Shown here: positions 8,372-17,312 of the stretch, in pieces | How positions within the stretch are numbered: position 1 is the stretch's first letter | Layout: each line of letters begins with the position of its first letter | Assembly: GCF_013204855.1 (NCBI RefSeq) | Contig: NZ_JABMKZ010000008.1 | Location: forward strand, 205,562 to 269,561 | Length of the DNA: 64,000 nt | DNA from: Paenibacillus alba | Lineage (GTDB): Bacteria; Bacillota; Bacilli; Paenibacillales; NBRC-103111 | Direction: 5' to 3' | Notes under the pieces: model-generated | Databases searched by the model: none | Told to the model about the DNA's origin: nothing | The model's input: only the letters and a program-made list of their open reading frames with translations | Position numbers and translations under genes: made by a program

Positions 8372-9688
8372 ATGAAAAAAAGATTAGTAACATCTGTACT
8401 TTCAATTGCCTTGACGTTTGGATTAGCAGGGTGTGGTACCAATACGGCACCTGTGGCATCTACGGACAACAACAGCTCTGCTGCTCCTACTGCAGCAAAT
8501 ACCACGAAAGAGAATGCGGTTACATTAAAACTGGCGATGTGGGATAGCGACAGCGAATTCCTCGATAGCTGGACTAAAAAAGTGAAAGAGTTTTCAACGG
8601 TTATGCCAAACGTGAAAATGGAAGTCGAAACGTTCAAAAGTGATGGCGATTACTTGCAAGCGATGAAAGTAAGATTAGCCGCTAACGAGCTTCCGGATAT
8701 TATCGAATTGAAACCGAATTTCATCAATGATTTCAAAGCGGAACTTCTTCCGCTTAATGATTTGAGTGTTACAGCTAAAAATACGAAAGCTAAGCAATAT
8801 GCTGTAGATGGTAAAATTCTAGCATTGCCAGTTATCTCTTTCCCTGAACTTGTTTACTATCATCCGAGTGTATTTAAAGAGTTGGGCTTAAGTGTTCCAA
8901 CAACGTGGGAGCAGTTTGTAAGCGTATTAACCGAAATTAAAAAGAGCGGTAAATATCAGCCTTATGCCATGGGCGGCAAGGATTCCTGGCCGAACTATCC
9001 GTTTAACGAATTCATGCCGATATTGGCATCCGGTGACGCCAACTACTACGACAAAATTGCCGGAATGGACAAACCTTTTGATAAAGGTACGCCATTCTAC
9101 AAAGCTTACACGGATATTCAAACCCTTTATGATGCCAAAGTAATGGGCGCGGATCCGCTTGGCTTAAGCAATGATCAAGCGACTGGATTGTTTGAAGCGA
9201 AAAAGGCAGCGGTGATTGCTGCTGGACTTTGGTACTTGCCGCAATACCAAACGAAAGTTGGCAACATTGATGACTTAGCCGCATTCGCACTGCCAACTCG
9301 TCATTCGGAGACGGAGCCGCTGAAAGTGATGACGTTCACGGATAATTTCTTCGGTATTAATAACAAATCCAAAAACGCAGAGGCTGCTAAGAAATTCCAA
9401 GAGTGGATGTTCAGTTCGGATGCTTACACCTTCTATGTGAACAAGAAGCAAGCAAACTCTGTCATGGAAGGCGTTACAGCCGATGTTCCTTTCTTGAATA
9501 ATTTCTACAAAACAAACAAAGTTGAAGAGTTCAGCTTTCTTCCAGGCGGAGACAACTTCAACAAATATGTAAACTCGATCCAATTGGATTGGAAAAAGCT
9601 TGGTCAAGAGATGATGGGCGGAACGCCACTTGATAAGATTGCTAACGATCTGAATGATAAATGGACAAAAGCAAGAGCAAGCAAGTAA
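8372..9688 (+). CDS. Sugar ABC transporter substrate-binding lipoprotein
   Basis: A 438-aa extracellular solute-binding protein of the family 1 sugar type. The signal peptide ends in the lipobox LAGC, giving lipidated Cys21, followed by a Ser/Thr/Ala-rich linker and the binding fold (for example LAANELPDIIELKPNF and YAMGGKDSWPNYPF). It should capture oligosaccharides outside the membrane and deliver them to the permeases at 314-2076, the nearest pair lacking a binding protein. A strong TGAGGGGG site precedes the ATG. The gene has its own regulated promoter and a strong terminator. A decayed duplicate of its last codons lies near 17178-17207. Confidence 0.93.
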   Translation: MKKRLVTSVLSIALTFGLAGCGTNTAPVASTDNNSSAAPTAANTTKENAVTLKLAMWDSDSEFLDSWTKKVKEFSTVMPNVKMEVETFKSDGDYLQAMKVRLAANELPDIIELKPNFINDFKAELLPLNDLSVTAKNTKAKQYAVDGKILALPVISFPELVYYHPSVFKELGLSVPTTWEQFVSVLTEIKKSGKYQPYAMGGKDSWPNYPFNEFMPILASGDANYYDKIAGMDKPFDKGTPFYKAYTDIQTLYDAKVMGADPLGLSNDQATGLFEAKKAAVIAAGLWYLPQYQTKVGNIDDLAAFALPTRHSETEPLKVMTFTDNFFGINNKSKNAEAAKKFQEWMFSSDAYTFYVNKKQANSVMEGVTADVPFLNNFYKTNKVEEFSFLPGGDNFNKYVNSIQLDWKKLGQEMMGGTPLDKIANDLNDKWTKARASK

Positions 9689-9743
9689 GGTTTGCGCATG
9701 AAAATGGGAGAGTGATGCCTAGTCATCGCCTCCCGTCTTATTG

Positions 9744-9775
9744 GGAAATCGATTGCAATCGGTTTCCGTTTTTTT
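9744..9775 (+). terminator. Rho-independent terminator after the binding-protein gene
   Basis: GGAAATCGATT (9744-9754) pairs with AATCGGTTTCC (9757-9767), with one G-T pair, and is followed by a run of seven T. A weaker stem (GGGAG near 9705 with CTCCC near 9730) precedes it. The binding-protein transcript should stop here, so the following GH30/GH43 gene probably needs read-through or its own promoter, which I could not identify. Confidence 0.75.
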
Positions 9776-9846
9776 GAGAGAATCCAGTAAGCGGTTCCAA
9801 ATTATGGTTTTTGGTGGTTACGCCATCTTAGAAGGAGGTTGTTTAG

Positions 9847-12800
9847 ATGACTACAAAGGTTGGACGAAAATTATTTACTTCTTGTCTTGCTTTATCTTTA
9901 ATTACACCTACGTTTTTCGGAATAGCTGCTCAGCAGGCTAGCGCCGCTACGACAATCAATTTAGACCCGAGCAACATGCAGCAATCATGGGACGGCTGGG
10001 GAACATCACTCGCCTGGTTCGGCAATATAACAGGCGGCTGGAACGATGCAACCAGAAATGCGCTGGCTGATGCGCTCTATTCGCCTCAAGGATTAAATTT
10101 CAATATTGCCAGATACAATATTGGCGGCGGTGAAAATCCTGCCTACGAGACTATGCGCCAAGGCGGCGAAGTTCCTGGATACTCGCCATCCCCTGGGGTA
10201 TGGGATTGGTCGCAAGATGCCAATCAGCGTTGGTGGCTGCAAGCGGCGAAGGCAAGAGGCGCTAATCAATTGGAAGCGTTCTCCAATTCCGCTCCCTACT
10301 ATATGACGGTCAGCGGAAGCACAACGGGAAATAGGGATTCTGGGAAAGACAACTTGAAACCAGATGAATATGATAATTTTGCTGCCTATATGGCGGGCGT
10401 TGTAAAGCATTTTAAAGAAAATTGGAATATTGATTTCAATTATCTTTCCCCGATTAACGAACCTAGTACGAATTACTGGGGATTCGGCGGGGGGCAAGAA
10501 GGTTCTCACTATGACGTTGCATCGCAAATGAAGATCATTAATGCCACCCGTGCGAAACTGGATGCAGCCGGCCTTGGATCCGTTCAAGTTGCAGCAATGG
10601 ATGAATCCGTTCTGGACACCTTTGTAACCAATTGGAATTCGTATGATGAAACAACGAAAGCAAATATCGGGAAAATGAACACCCACTCCTACGGCGGGAA
10701 TGATCGATACGGAGTCAGCAATCAAGCCAAAGCTGCCGGCAAGCCGTTATGGATGTCTGAAGTGGATCTTGGTCCTTCCGGAATTGCTCACAATCACGAA
10801 GACATTGAACCGGCATTGGCTCTAGCGGAAAGAATTATGACGGACATTACATGGCTTGAACCGAAGGGCTGGGTACTCTGGCAGGCGATTGAGAGCGAGA
10901 AAAACATGCAGAAGGACAAGGAAAACATGAACTGGGGTCTCCTGCATGCAGATTTCGATACGCAGCAGTGGTGGTATACGAAGAAATATTATGCAATGCA
11001 GCAATTCAGCAAGTTTATCCCGCAAGGCTCCAGATTCATAGCAGATAACAATGATAATACGTTAGCCGCTTATGATCCTTCTAAGAATAAAATCTATGTC
11101 GTATATAGAAATCCTGATACGACTAGTCAAGATATTTCCTTGGACCTGTCAAAGTTCGATGCTGTCACCGGGACTGCAACGCCATATGTATCTTCCGCTA
11201 CGGAAAATGTAGCCCAGAAGGCGAATGTTCCCGTATTGGATAAGACGATGCATGCCTCCGTTGGCGCGAAATCAATTACTACATTTGTTATTGACGGAGC
11301 ATCCTATGCAAGCGGCACGGTTATTCCACAAAGTCAGATGAGCGCAACGGCAACCAGCGCACAATCAGGAGAAGGACCTGAGAAAACACTGGATGGGAAT
11401 AACTGGAGCAAATGGCATACTTCGTGGGATCCTTACGATGGAGGTCCTCATGCTATTACTTATGATCTTGGAGAATCCTATAGCGATGTTTACAAGTTAA
11501 GTTACTTGCCTAGGCAAGATTCAGATTGGAATGGCGTTATTACCAAGTACACCATCGAAGCGAGCACTGATGGTACCGTTTACAATCCGGTTGCGCAAGG
11601 CGTTTGGAATAAGGATAAGGCGGAAAAAACTGCGACCTTCTCGTCAACATCTGCAAGATATATCAGGTTAAAGGCGGATGAAACGAACGGATCGGGTGCA
11701 GAGTATGCATCGGCTGCTGAGATTAACATCATGAGAAAGTCCAATTTCAGAGTAGATGCGCCAGCGCTCGCCAATGCTGTTACGAGAGCAGAAGACTTTA
11801 TTGCAGCAAATGCAGCAAGCGTTGACACAACGAAATTGCAGTCGTTAGTTGTCGAAGCCAATGCGGTTAAATCCAACACGTTGGCCAGCCAGGAAGACAT
11901 AGCTCAGATATTAAATAAACTAAATGCTGAGTATAGCTTCGTGCTCAAGTCCGCTGAGACGGGGATCATTCCGCAAAGCCAAATGACGGCAACGTCTGAC
12001 AGTTCCGCATCAGGTGAAGGACCGGGGCGGACGCTGGATGGGGATTCCGGAACGAACTGGCATACGGCATGGGACGGCTCTTATTCCGCACTTCCGCACT
12101 CCATCACTTACAATCTTGGCAGGGCGTATGACGGTGTGAATAGGCTGAAATATTTGCCAAGGCAAGATGTCGATTGGAATGGAGTAGTCACCAAGTTTGA
12201 AATTTCCGTCAGCACCGACGGTACCGCTTTCACCAAAGTGGCTGAAGGAACATGGGACGCGGACAAAACCGAGAAAACAGCAACCTTTAACGCAGCGGGC
12301 GCTTCCTATGTGAAATTTACCGCGCTTGAATCAAGAAGCGATGCAGGCAAGCAGTATGCATCGGCTGCTGAGTTCAACATCTTTAACAAGACTGGATTTA
12401 GAATTGACAAGACCAGCCTTACAGGAGCGATTAGCGATGCTGATGCGTTCATTCGCGACTTCCATGAAGATCAATCTTACTTAATTGATGTGCAAAAGCT
12501 GCTTGATCAAGCTCCAGTGCTGCTGAGCAGTCCAACAGCGACGCAGGAAGAACTTGAGAAACTAGCAGGTCAAATTAGAGCCGAAATCGCAAAAATTGAT
12601 GTCGGTGAAAAGCAAATTAACGGAATTCGTCTCTTCTATGCACCAGAAGCTTATCAATCGAATCCTTCCAATCTTATGTTAGATAACAACAGTTCATCTT
12701 TCTATGAATCAAACTGGGATGGAAACGGAAGAAAATACAAATCAGGCGATTATATCGTGATAGATTTGGGTCAGAGTTTTGCCGATGTTGGCAAGATTTT

Positions 12801-15800
12801 GGTTACACCAAGGCAAGATAAAGCGAACGGTAGAATTAAACAGTTTAAAATTTATTTGAGCGATAGCGATTTATCTGGAAAAACGTCAGATGGCACGCAA
12901 AAGTATCTGGATGACAATTTCCAATTTACAGCAAACGGCACTTTTGACGCAACCAGTCCAAGTGCTCAATCGGCTAGTTTCAAATCCGGCAAAGCCAGAT
13001 ATGTTGCCATTCAGGCCATAACCACAGGCGGTGACGGCAATACGCTAAGTACCGCAGAAATCGCTGTCAGTCAGAAAAAAGGAGATGCTTTCAACACAAG
13101 CGGTTTGCAGACGGCCATTAATCGCTTGCGGACGGTTGCGGGAATAAGTCCTAAAGTGGAAGCTGCGATTGAAAATCAAGTAGCAACGATTGGTGTTCTT
13201 AGCGACTTAACCGAAGAAAGTATTGCCTACTACACGAAAGTTCTGCAGGATTTATACAATTTATATCTGAGCTTGGGCAAAGTCGATTCCATTAAAAGCG
13301 GTGAAGTGTGGCTGGATACGGAAGGCGTGCCGATTCAGGCTCATGGCGGAGGAATTCTGTACAACGAGAAGAACAAAATGTACTACTGGTATGGCGAAGA
13401 CAAATCGGAAGATAATGTTGGCTCGGGTTATGTACCCGTAACAGGCGTTCACGCGTACTCTTCTGAAGATTTGCTCAACTGGAAAAATGAAGGGATTGTA
13501 TTGCCGGTATTCAACAACCCGCAGCTTGGCGAAGATGTATTGCCTGCCGGAGACCTGCCATTGTACTTGGACGAAAATTCGGAGACGTACAAGACTAGCG
13601 GGAAACCATTCGACCCTAATCGTGTTGTTACGATTACAAAGAGAGATGACGACTATACAGGATCAATGAAATCGCCGGTCAAATCGTTGAGCAAATATAA
13701 TTCGCCTGAACGCATAGCTGAGCTAAATGCCTTGTATGCGGACAAAACGAATGCAGAGAAGCAAGCGATGTATAAAGATTTCAACTGGGATAAAGTTGTC
13801 GAACGCCCGAAGGTCATCTACAACAAAAAAACGGACAAATATGTGATGTGGTGGCATCAAGACGGACCGATCGCTGGTGAATACTGGGCGGCGGAAGGCG
13901 GCGTTGCGATCAGCGATTCACCAACAGGTCCATTCAAATTTCTAGGTACATCCAGATTGCCGAATAATGGATGGGGAGGCAAAGAAGGCGAAGGTATGCT
14001 GCGCGATATGACGTTGTTCGTCGACGATGACGACAAAGGATACCTCATCTACGCATCCGAAGGTAACCAAACAGAGATTGTTATGCAGTTGAATGATGAC
14101 TATACAGCTCCTGCGAAGAACGAGAGAAACCAGTCGCTAGAGGGCGTTCATTGGGCTAAAGCTATCTGGCATAGTCGAGAGGCTCCGGCGATCTTCAAGC
14201 AAGACGGCGTGTATTATATGATTACGTCAGGTACTGACGGCTGGAAACCAGTCGCAGCCCAATATCATACAGCGACCAATATTCTAGGTCCATGGGAAGA
14301 TAAAGACAATCCGGCCAGGGGCACGAATAACAACAAGACATTCTTCAGTCAAAGTACTTTTGTGCTTCCGTATAGGGATGCAAATGGAAATGTCCTTCCG
14401 AATAAGTTCATTTTTATGGGGGATCGTTGGGATGCCTCGAATCTGAAAGATTCCAGGTATGTATGGCTGCCGATTGATATGAATACGCAAGACAGAACAA
14501 TCGGATTTTATTGGCATGAGGAGTGGGATTTCTCTTACTTCCAGTCAGGCACGAAAGTTACTTTCGACAGTAATGGCGGTAACACGGTTCGACCTGTTTT
14601 CGGATTGACGGAAGGGTCCAAAATAACGAAGCCAGCGGATCCGACAAGAAAGGGATATATGTTTGGCGGCTGGTATCAAGATGCCGCATTGCAAAATCCT
14701 TGGGATTTCGCAGTGAATGCGGTTCAGGCGACGGATATTACGCTATATGCGAAGTGGGAGCAAGTGGCCGTAACGGAAGTCGTTCCGGTAAGTGTGCTTA
14801 CAGTTGTTTATACGAAACCTGAACTGCCTCAGACAGTAACGGTTCGTTATAACGATGCCACAACCCAAAACAAAGCGGTGCAATGGGATGCGATCGATCC
14901 TTCCCTGTATGCGGTGGAAAACAGCTTTAGCGTGAATGGAGCGGTAGATGGAACTACGCTTCCTGCTGTTGCTAATGTAACCGTAACGGAAGGCGTCTAC
15001 CACGATAGAAAAGCGCTTGAGACGGTTATCATCAATGCTCGATCGGAGCTTAATGCAGCCACAGAAGGTACGGCAGTCGACATGTATCCTGCAGGCTCGA
15101 AACAAACTTTGCAAATTGCAATCAATGCCGCTCAGGATGTTCTAAACAACCAGTCTGCCACCAATGCGCAGCTTCAACAAGCAAAGGCTGCTTTGGACAC
15201 AGCACTGCAAGTATTTAAAAATAGTGTGATCAAAGAAGTACTGGTTCAAAGCATAACAGTTACCAGCCCACGCGATCTTATTAACTTACTAGGCGGAAGC
15301 CTTCAAATGAGTGCTGTGGTGTCACCAGTTAACGCAACGAATGCGTCTGTAACATGGAATGTATACGAAACAGATGGATCGCCAACCAATAAAGCGGCGA
15401 TTGATAAAGACTCCGGTCTCTTGACCGTTTCGAAGGTCGGCGTAGTGAAAGTGGTGGCAACAGCGGCTGACGGTTCGGGAGTCAAGGGTGAAAAATTGAT
15501 TTCGATCACAAGCCAAAGTTCTGATAGCGACAATGGCAACAGTGGAAGCACTTCTGTTGTTCCTACTTCGCCGCCAACAGCACAGGAAGATCCAACCCAA
15601 TACGTGCCGAAAGATTCGGAGCTTCGGATCGACCCTGTACAAGACGAACAAACAGCTGTAACGGCAATTATCGATCGTGAACGACTGGCTAAGAAATTGG
15701 CAGATCTCCCCAAAACAGCGGGTCGCTCTGTTCTCAATTTTGAAATACCAGGAGATTATGCATTAAATGCCGTAGAACTTCCGCTTCAGATCTTGTCCAA

Positions 15801-16830
15801 TGGTTACAAAGAAAATCCGGACATCATTCTGACTGTACACAGTCATTTAGGAACGTATGATTTGCCGCTTTCCATCCTGAGACGTGAGGATGTCGCGAGT
15901 TTCGTGAGTGTCGAAGACGCAACCCTGATCGTTCGCATGGATAAAGTGAAGGCGCAGCATAAAGTGCAATTCGAACAATCTCTGACGAATAAAGGTCTGG
16001 AACGCGTAAGTGATATTATCGATTACAAAGTGATTCTGAAATCTAAGGATAAAGAAGTAGAGATTACGAACTTCGGCAATCACTTTATCACCCGCGTAAT
16101 GAATGTAGACGGAATCATACAAGATTCTTCGGCTGCTACAGCGGTTGCTTTTGATCCGCTTACCGGAAAACTTCGGTTTGTACCGTCTGTGTTCGCCGTG
16201 AAGGACGGCAAGACAGAAGTAACTGTGATCCGTAATACGAACAGTATGTACACGATCGTTGAAAACAAGAAAACGTTTGACGATATGAACGGGCACTGGG
16301 CACAGAAAGATGTTGAGAATCTAGCTTCCAAAATGGTTATCGACGGGACAACGGATCGCACGTATACGCCGGAAATGAAAGTCACTCGCGCTCAATTTGC
16401 CGCTTTGCTCGTAAGAGCACTGGGATTGCCGACGGAGACGACGCCTGATGTATTTACGGATGTTGCTGCCACCCAGTGGTATGCATCGGAAGTAGGTACA
16501 GCCGCGAAGTACGGCTTGGTTCAAGGTGTTGGCGAGGGCAGATTCAACCCGGATCAACTGATTACGAGAGAGCAAATGGTCGTCATGATGATGAAAGCTG
16601 CCCATCTCGTTCAGGGAGAATCGCAACCGGAAGCTGCGACGAATACCCAATTTGCCGATCAAGACAAATTGTCGGATTATGCACGCAGCGCGGTAGCGGA
16701 AGCCGCTGACCAAGGATTGGTACATGGGAAAACAGCAACAAACTTTGCTCCACAAGATGCAGCTACTCGCGCAGAGGCTGCGGTGCTTATCAAACAAGCG
16801 ATGCAATATTTGAAATTGATCAATCCTTAA
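9847..16830 (+). CDS. Secreted, wall-anchored GH30 + GH43 galactanase, 2327 aa
   Basis: A bifunctional exo-enzyme. A signal peptide (about 1-35) precedes a GH30 domain (36-490) with acid/base E205 in INEP and nucleophile E305 in MSEVD, most like bacterial endo-beta-1,6-galactanase relatives. Three F5/8 type C-like carbohydrate-binding modules (about 493-633, 708-848, 924-1076) alternate with helical FIVAR-like spacers. A GH43 domain (1147-1570) begins WLDTEGVPIQAHGGG, as in the exo-beta-1,3-galactanase subgroup. Then follow an InlB-type B repeat (1571-1640), Big_4, FIVAR and Big_2 Ig-like modules, an unnamed domain of about 220 residues, and three SLH domains (2144-2326, with VTRA, ITRE and ATRA motifs). 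SLH domains bind secondary wall polymers, so the enzyme should stay on the cell. AGGAGG precedes the ATG. The substrate, type II arabinogalactan, is inferred from the GH30/GH43 pair. Its paralogue at 17313 has a different C-terminus. Confidence 0.9.
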   Translation: MTTKVGRKLFTSCLALSLITPTFFGIAAQQASAATTINLDPSNMQQSWDGWGTSLAWFGNITGGWNDATRNALADALYSPQGLNFNIARYNIGGGENPAYETMRQGGEVPGYSPSPGVWDWSQDANQRWWLQAAKARGANQLEAFSNSAPYYMTVSGSTTGNRDSGKDNLKPDEYDNFAAYMAGVVKHFKENWNIDFNYLSPINEPSTNYWGFGGGQEGSHYDVASQMKIINATRAKLDAAGLGSVQVAAMDESVLDTFVTNWNSYDETTKANIGKMNTHSYGGNDRYGVSNQAKAAGKPLWMSEVDLGPSGIAHNHEDIEPALALAERIMTDITWLEPKGWVLWQAIESEKNMQKDKENMNWGLLHADFDTQQWWYTKKYYAMQQFSKFIPQGSRFIADNNDNTLAAYDPSKNKIYVVYRNPDTTSQDISLDLSKFDAVTGTATPYVSSATENVAQKANVPVLDKTMHASVGAKSITTFVIDGASYASGTVIPQSQMSATATSAQSGEGPEKTLDGNNWSKWHTSWDPYDGGPHAITYDLGESYSDVYKLSYLPRQDSDWNGVITKYTIEASTDGTVYNPVAQGVWNKDKAEKTATFSSTSARYIRLKADETNGSGAEYASAAEINIMRKSNFRVDAPALANAVTRAEDFIAANAASVDTTKLQSLVVEANAVKSNTLASQEDIAQILNKLNAEYSFVLKSAETGIIPQSQMTATSDSSASGEGPGRTLDGDSGTNWHTAWDGSYSALPHSITYNLGRAYDGVNRLKYLPRQDVDWNGVVTKFEISVSTDGTAFTKVAEGTWDADKTEKTATFNAAGASYVKFTALESRSDAGKQYASAAEFNIFNKTGFRIDKTSLTGAISDADAFIRDFHEDQSYLIDVQKLLDQAPVLLSSPTATQEELEKLAGQIRAEIAKIDVGEKQINGIRLFYAPEAYQSNPSNLMLDNNSSSFYESNWDGNGRKYKSGDYIVIDLGQSFADVGKILVTPRQDKANGRIKQFKIYLSDSDLSGKTSDGTQKYLDDNFQFTANGTFDATSPSAQSASFKSGKARYVAIQAITTGGDGNTLSTAEIAVSQKKGDAFNTSGLQTAINRLRTVAGISPKVEAAIENQVATIGVLSDLTEESIAYYTKVLQDLYNLYLSLGKVDSIKSGEVWLDTEGVPIQAHGGGILYNEKNKMYYWYGEDKSEDNVGSGYVPVTGVHAYSSEDLLNWKNEGIVLPVFNNPQLGEDVLPAGDLPLYLDENSETYKTSGKPFDPNRVVTITKRDDDYTGSMKSPVKSLSKYNSPERIAELNALYADKTNAEKQAMYKDFNWDKVVERPKVIYNKKTDKYVMWWHQDGPIAGEYWAAEGGVAISDSPTGPFKFLGTSRLPNNGWGGKEGEGMLRDMTLFVDDDDKGYLIYASEGNQTEIVMQLNDDYTAPAKNERNQSLEGVHWAKAIWHSREAPAIFKQDGVYYMITSGTDGWKPVAAQYHTATNILGPWEDKDNPARGTNNNKTFFSQSTFVLPYRDANGNVLPNKFIFMGDRWDASNLKDSRYVWLPIDMNTQDRTIGFYWHEEWDFSYFQSGTKVTFDSNGGNTVRPVFGLTEGSKITKPADPTRKGYMFGGWYQDAALQNPWDFAVNAVQATDITLYAKWEQVAVTEVVPVSVLTVVYTKPELPQTVTVRYNDATTQNKAVQWDAIDPSLYAVENSFSVNGAVDGTTLPAVANVTVTEGVYHDRKALETVIINARSELNAATEGTAVDMYPAGSKQTLQIAINAAQDVLNNQSATNAQLQQAKAALDTALQVFKNSVIKEVLVQSITVTSPRDLINLLGGSLQMSAVVSPVNATNASVTWNVYETDGSPTNKAAIDKDSGLLTVSKVGVVKVVATAADGSGVKGEKLISITSQSSDSDNGNSGSTSVVPTSPPTAQEDPTQYVPKDSELRIDPVQDEQTAVTAIIDRERLAKKLADLPKTAGRSVLNFEIPGDYALNAVELPLQILSNGYKENPDIILTVHSHLGTYDLPLSILRREDVASFVSVEDATLIVRMDKVKAQHKVQFEQSLTNKGLERVSDIIDYKVILKSKDKEVEITNFGNHFITRVMNVDGIIQDSSAATAVAFDPLTGKLRFVPSVFAVKDGKTEVTVIRNTNSMYTIVENKKTFDDMNGHWAQKDVENLASKMVIDGTTDRTYTPEMKVTRAQFAALLVRALGLPTETTPDVFTDVAATQWYASEVGTAAKYGLVQGVGEGRFNPDQLITREQMVVMMMKAAHLVQGESQPEAATNTQFADQDKLSDYARSAVAEAADQGLVHGKTATNFAPQDAATRAEAAVLIKQAMQYLKLINP

Positions 16831-16844
16831 ATGTTCTGCAAGCT

Positions 16845-16890
16845 GTGCTCGGCTCAACCAAACTGAGTCGAGCACGGTTTCTATTATTGT
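16845..16890 (+). terminator. Terminator after the first GH30/GH43 gene
   Basis: GTGCTCGGCTCA (16845-16856) pairs with TGAGTCGAGCAC (16864-16875), one G-T pair, followed by a T-rich stretch (GGTTTCTATTATTGTTT). This separates the first giant gene from the rest of the cluster. Confidence 0.65.
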
Positions 16891-16990
16891 TTGAGAATCA
16901 TCAAGGGGTGAAGTAAATGAACGTAATAAAAAATAAATCTTTGGCAAAGCACACAAATGTAAGCGATTTATCATCATTGTACTTGCTTCG

Positions 16991-17207
16991 GGTTATGAGA
17001 ACCCTGAGCATTTCAGCCGAGTGTTCAAGAAGTACCGGGATTCGCGGAAAAAATCAACCCCCCAAATATATCATCTAAATCACAAAGTTTATCAATGAAA
17101 GCGCACTTTTCATTTTTGTAAGATAGAGTAGTTGCAACATCAACTTGCGCAACCTTGAGGGGGTCAAGAGAGATTATCAAAAGCAAGAACAAGCAACTAA
17201 TAAGCGC
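16991..17207 (+). pseudogene. Decayed copy of regulator 3' end, promoter and binding-protein 3' end
   Basis: Bases 16991-17039 match 8159-8206 of the AraC-type regulator gene and in one frame still read YENPEHFSRVFKKYR. An internal deletion of about 22 bases follows. Bases 17050-17180 match the promoter region 8252-8375, keeping AAATATATCA, TTTATCAATGAAAGCG, TTTTTGTAAGATA and a GAGGGGGT site. Bases 17178-17207 then match the last codons of the binding-protein gene (9666-9697), so a 1.3-kb body has been lost. The order is the same as at 8159-9697. This is the scar of a tandem duplication that also produced the two GH30/GH43 genes. A 53-codon frame starting at ATG 16918 runs across it out of phase with the old regulator and is probably not a gene. 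Confidence 0.85.
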
Positions 17208-17250
17208 ACCGGAAATGAATCACTTTCATGTATTGACGTTTTGAAGAATT

Positions 17251-17265
17251 TTGGAAGCGTTTTCC
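17251..17265 (+). promoter_or_regulatory. cre-like palindrome upstream of the second GH30/GH43 gene
   Basis: TTGGAAGCGTTTTCC sits inside the palindrome TTTGGAA...TTCCAAA, about 50 bases before the start codon. It fits the CcpA cre pattern at all but the last base. A TTGACG at 17233-17238 could be a -35, but I see no convincing -10. Carbon catabolite control is inferred. Confidence 0.4.
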
Positions 17266-17312
17266 AAATGTTGGGACTGGATGGTTAGACATAATTGAAG
17301 GAGGTTATAACG

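Noticed and set aside
9741..9941. 66-codon plus-strand frame overlapping the start of the first GH30/GH43 gene
   Set aside because: It spans the terminator at 9744-9775 and runs out of frame into the signal peptide of the large gene.
16918..17079. Short plus-strand frame of 53 codons after the first GH30/GH43 gene, with a GGGGTGAAG site
   Set aside because: Its second half runs through the relic of the regulator gene in a different frame from the original protein, and no family is recognisable.
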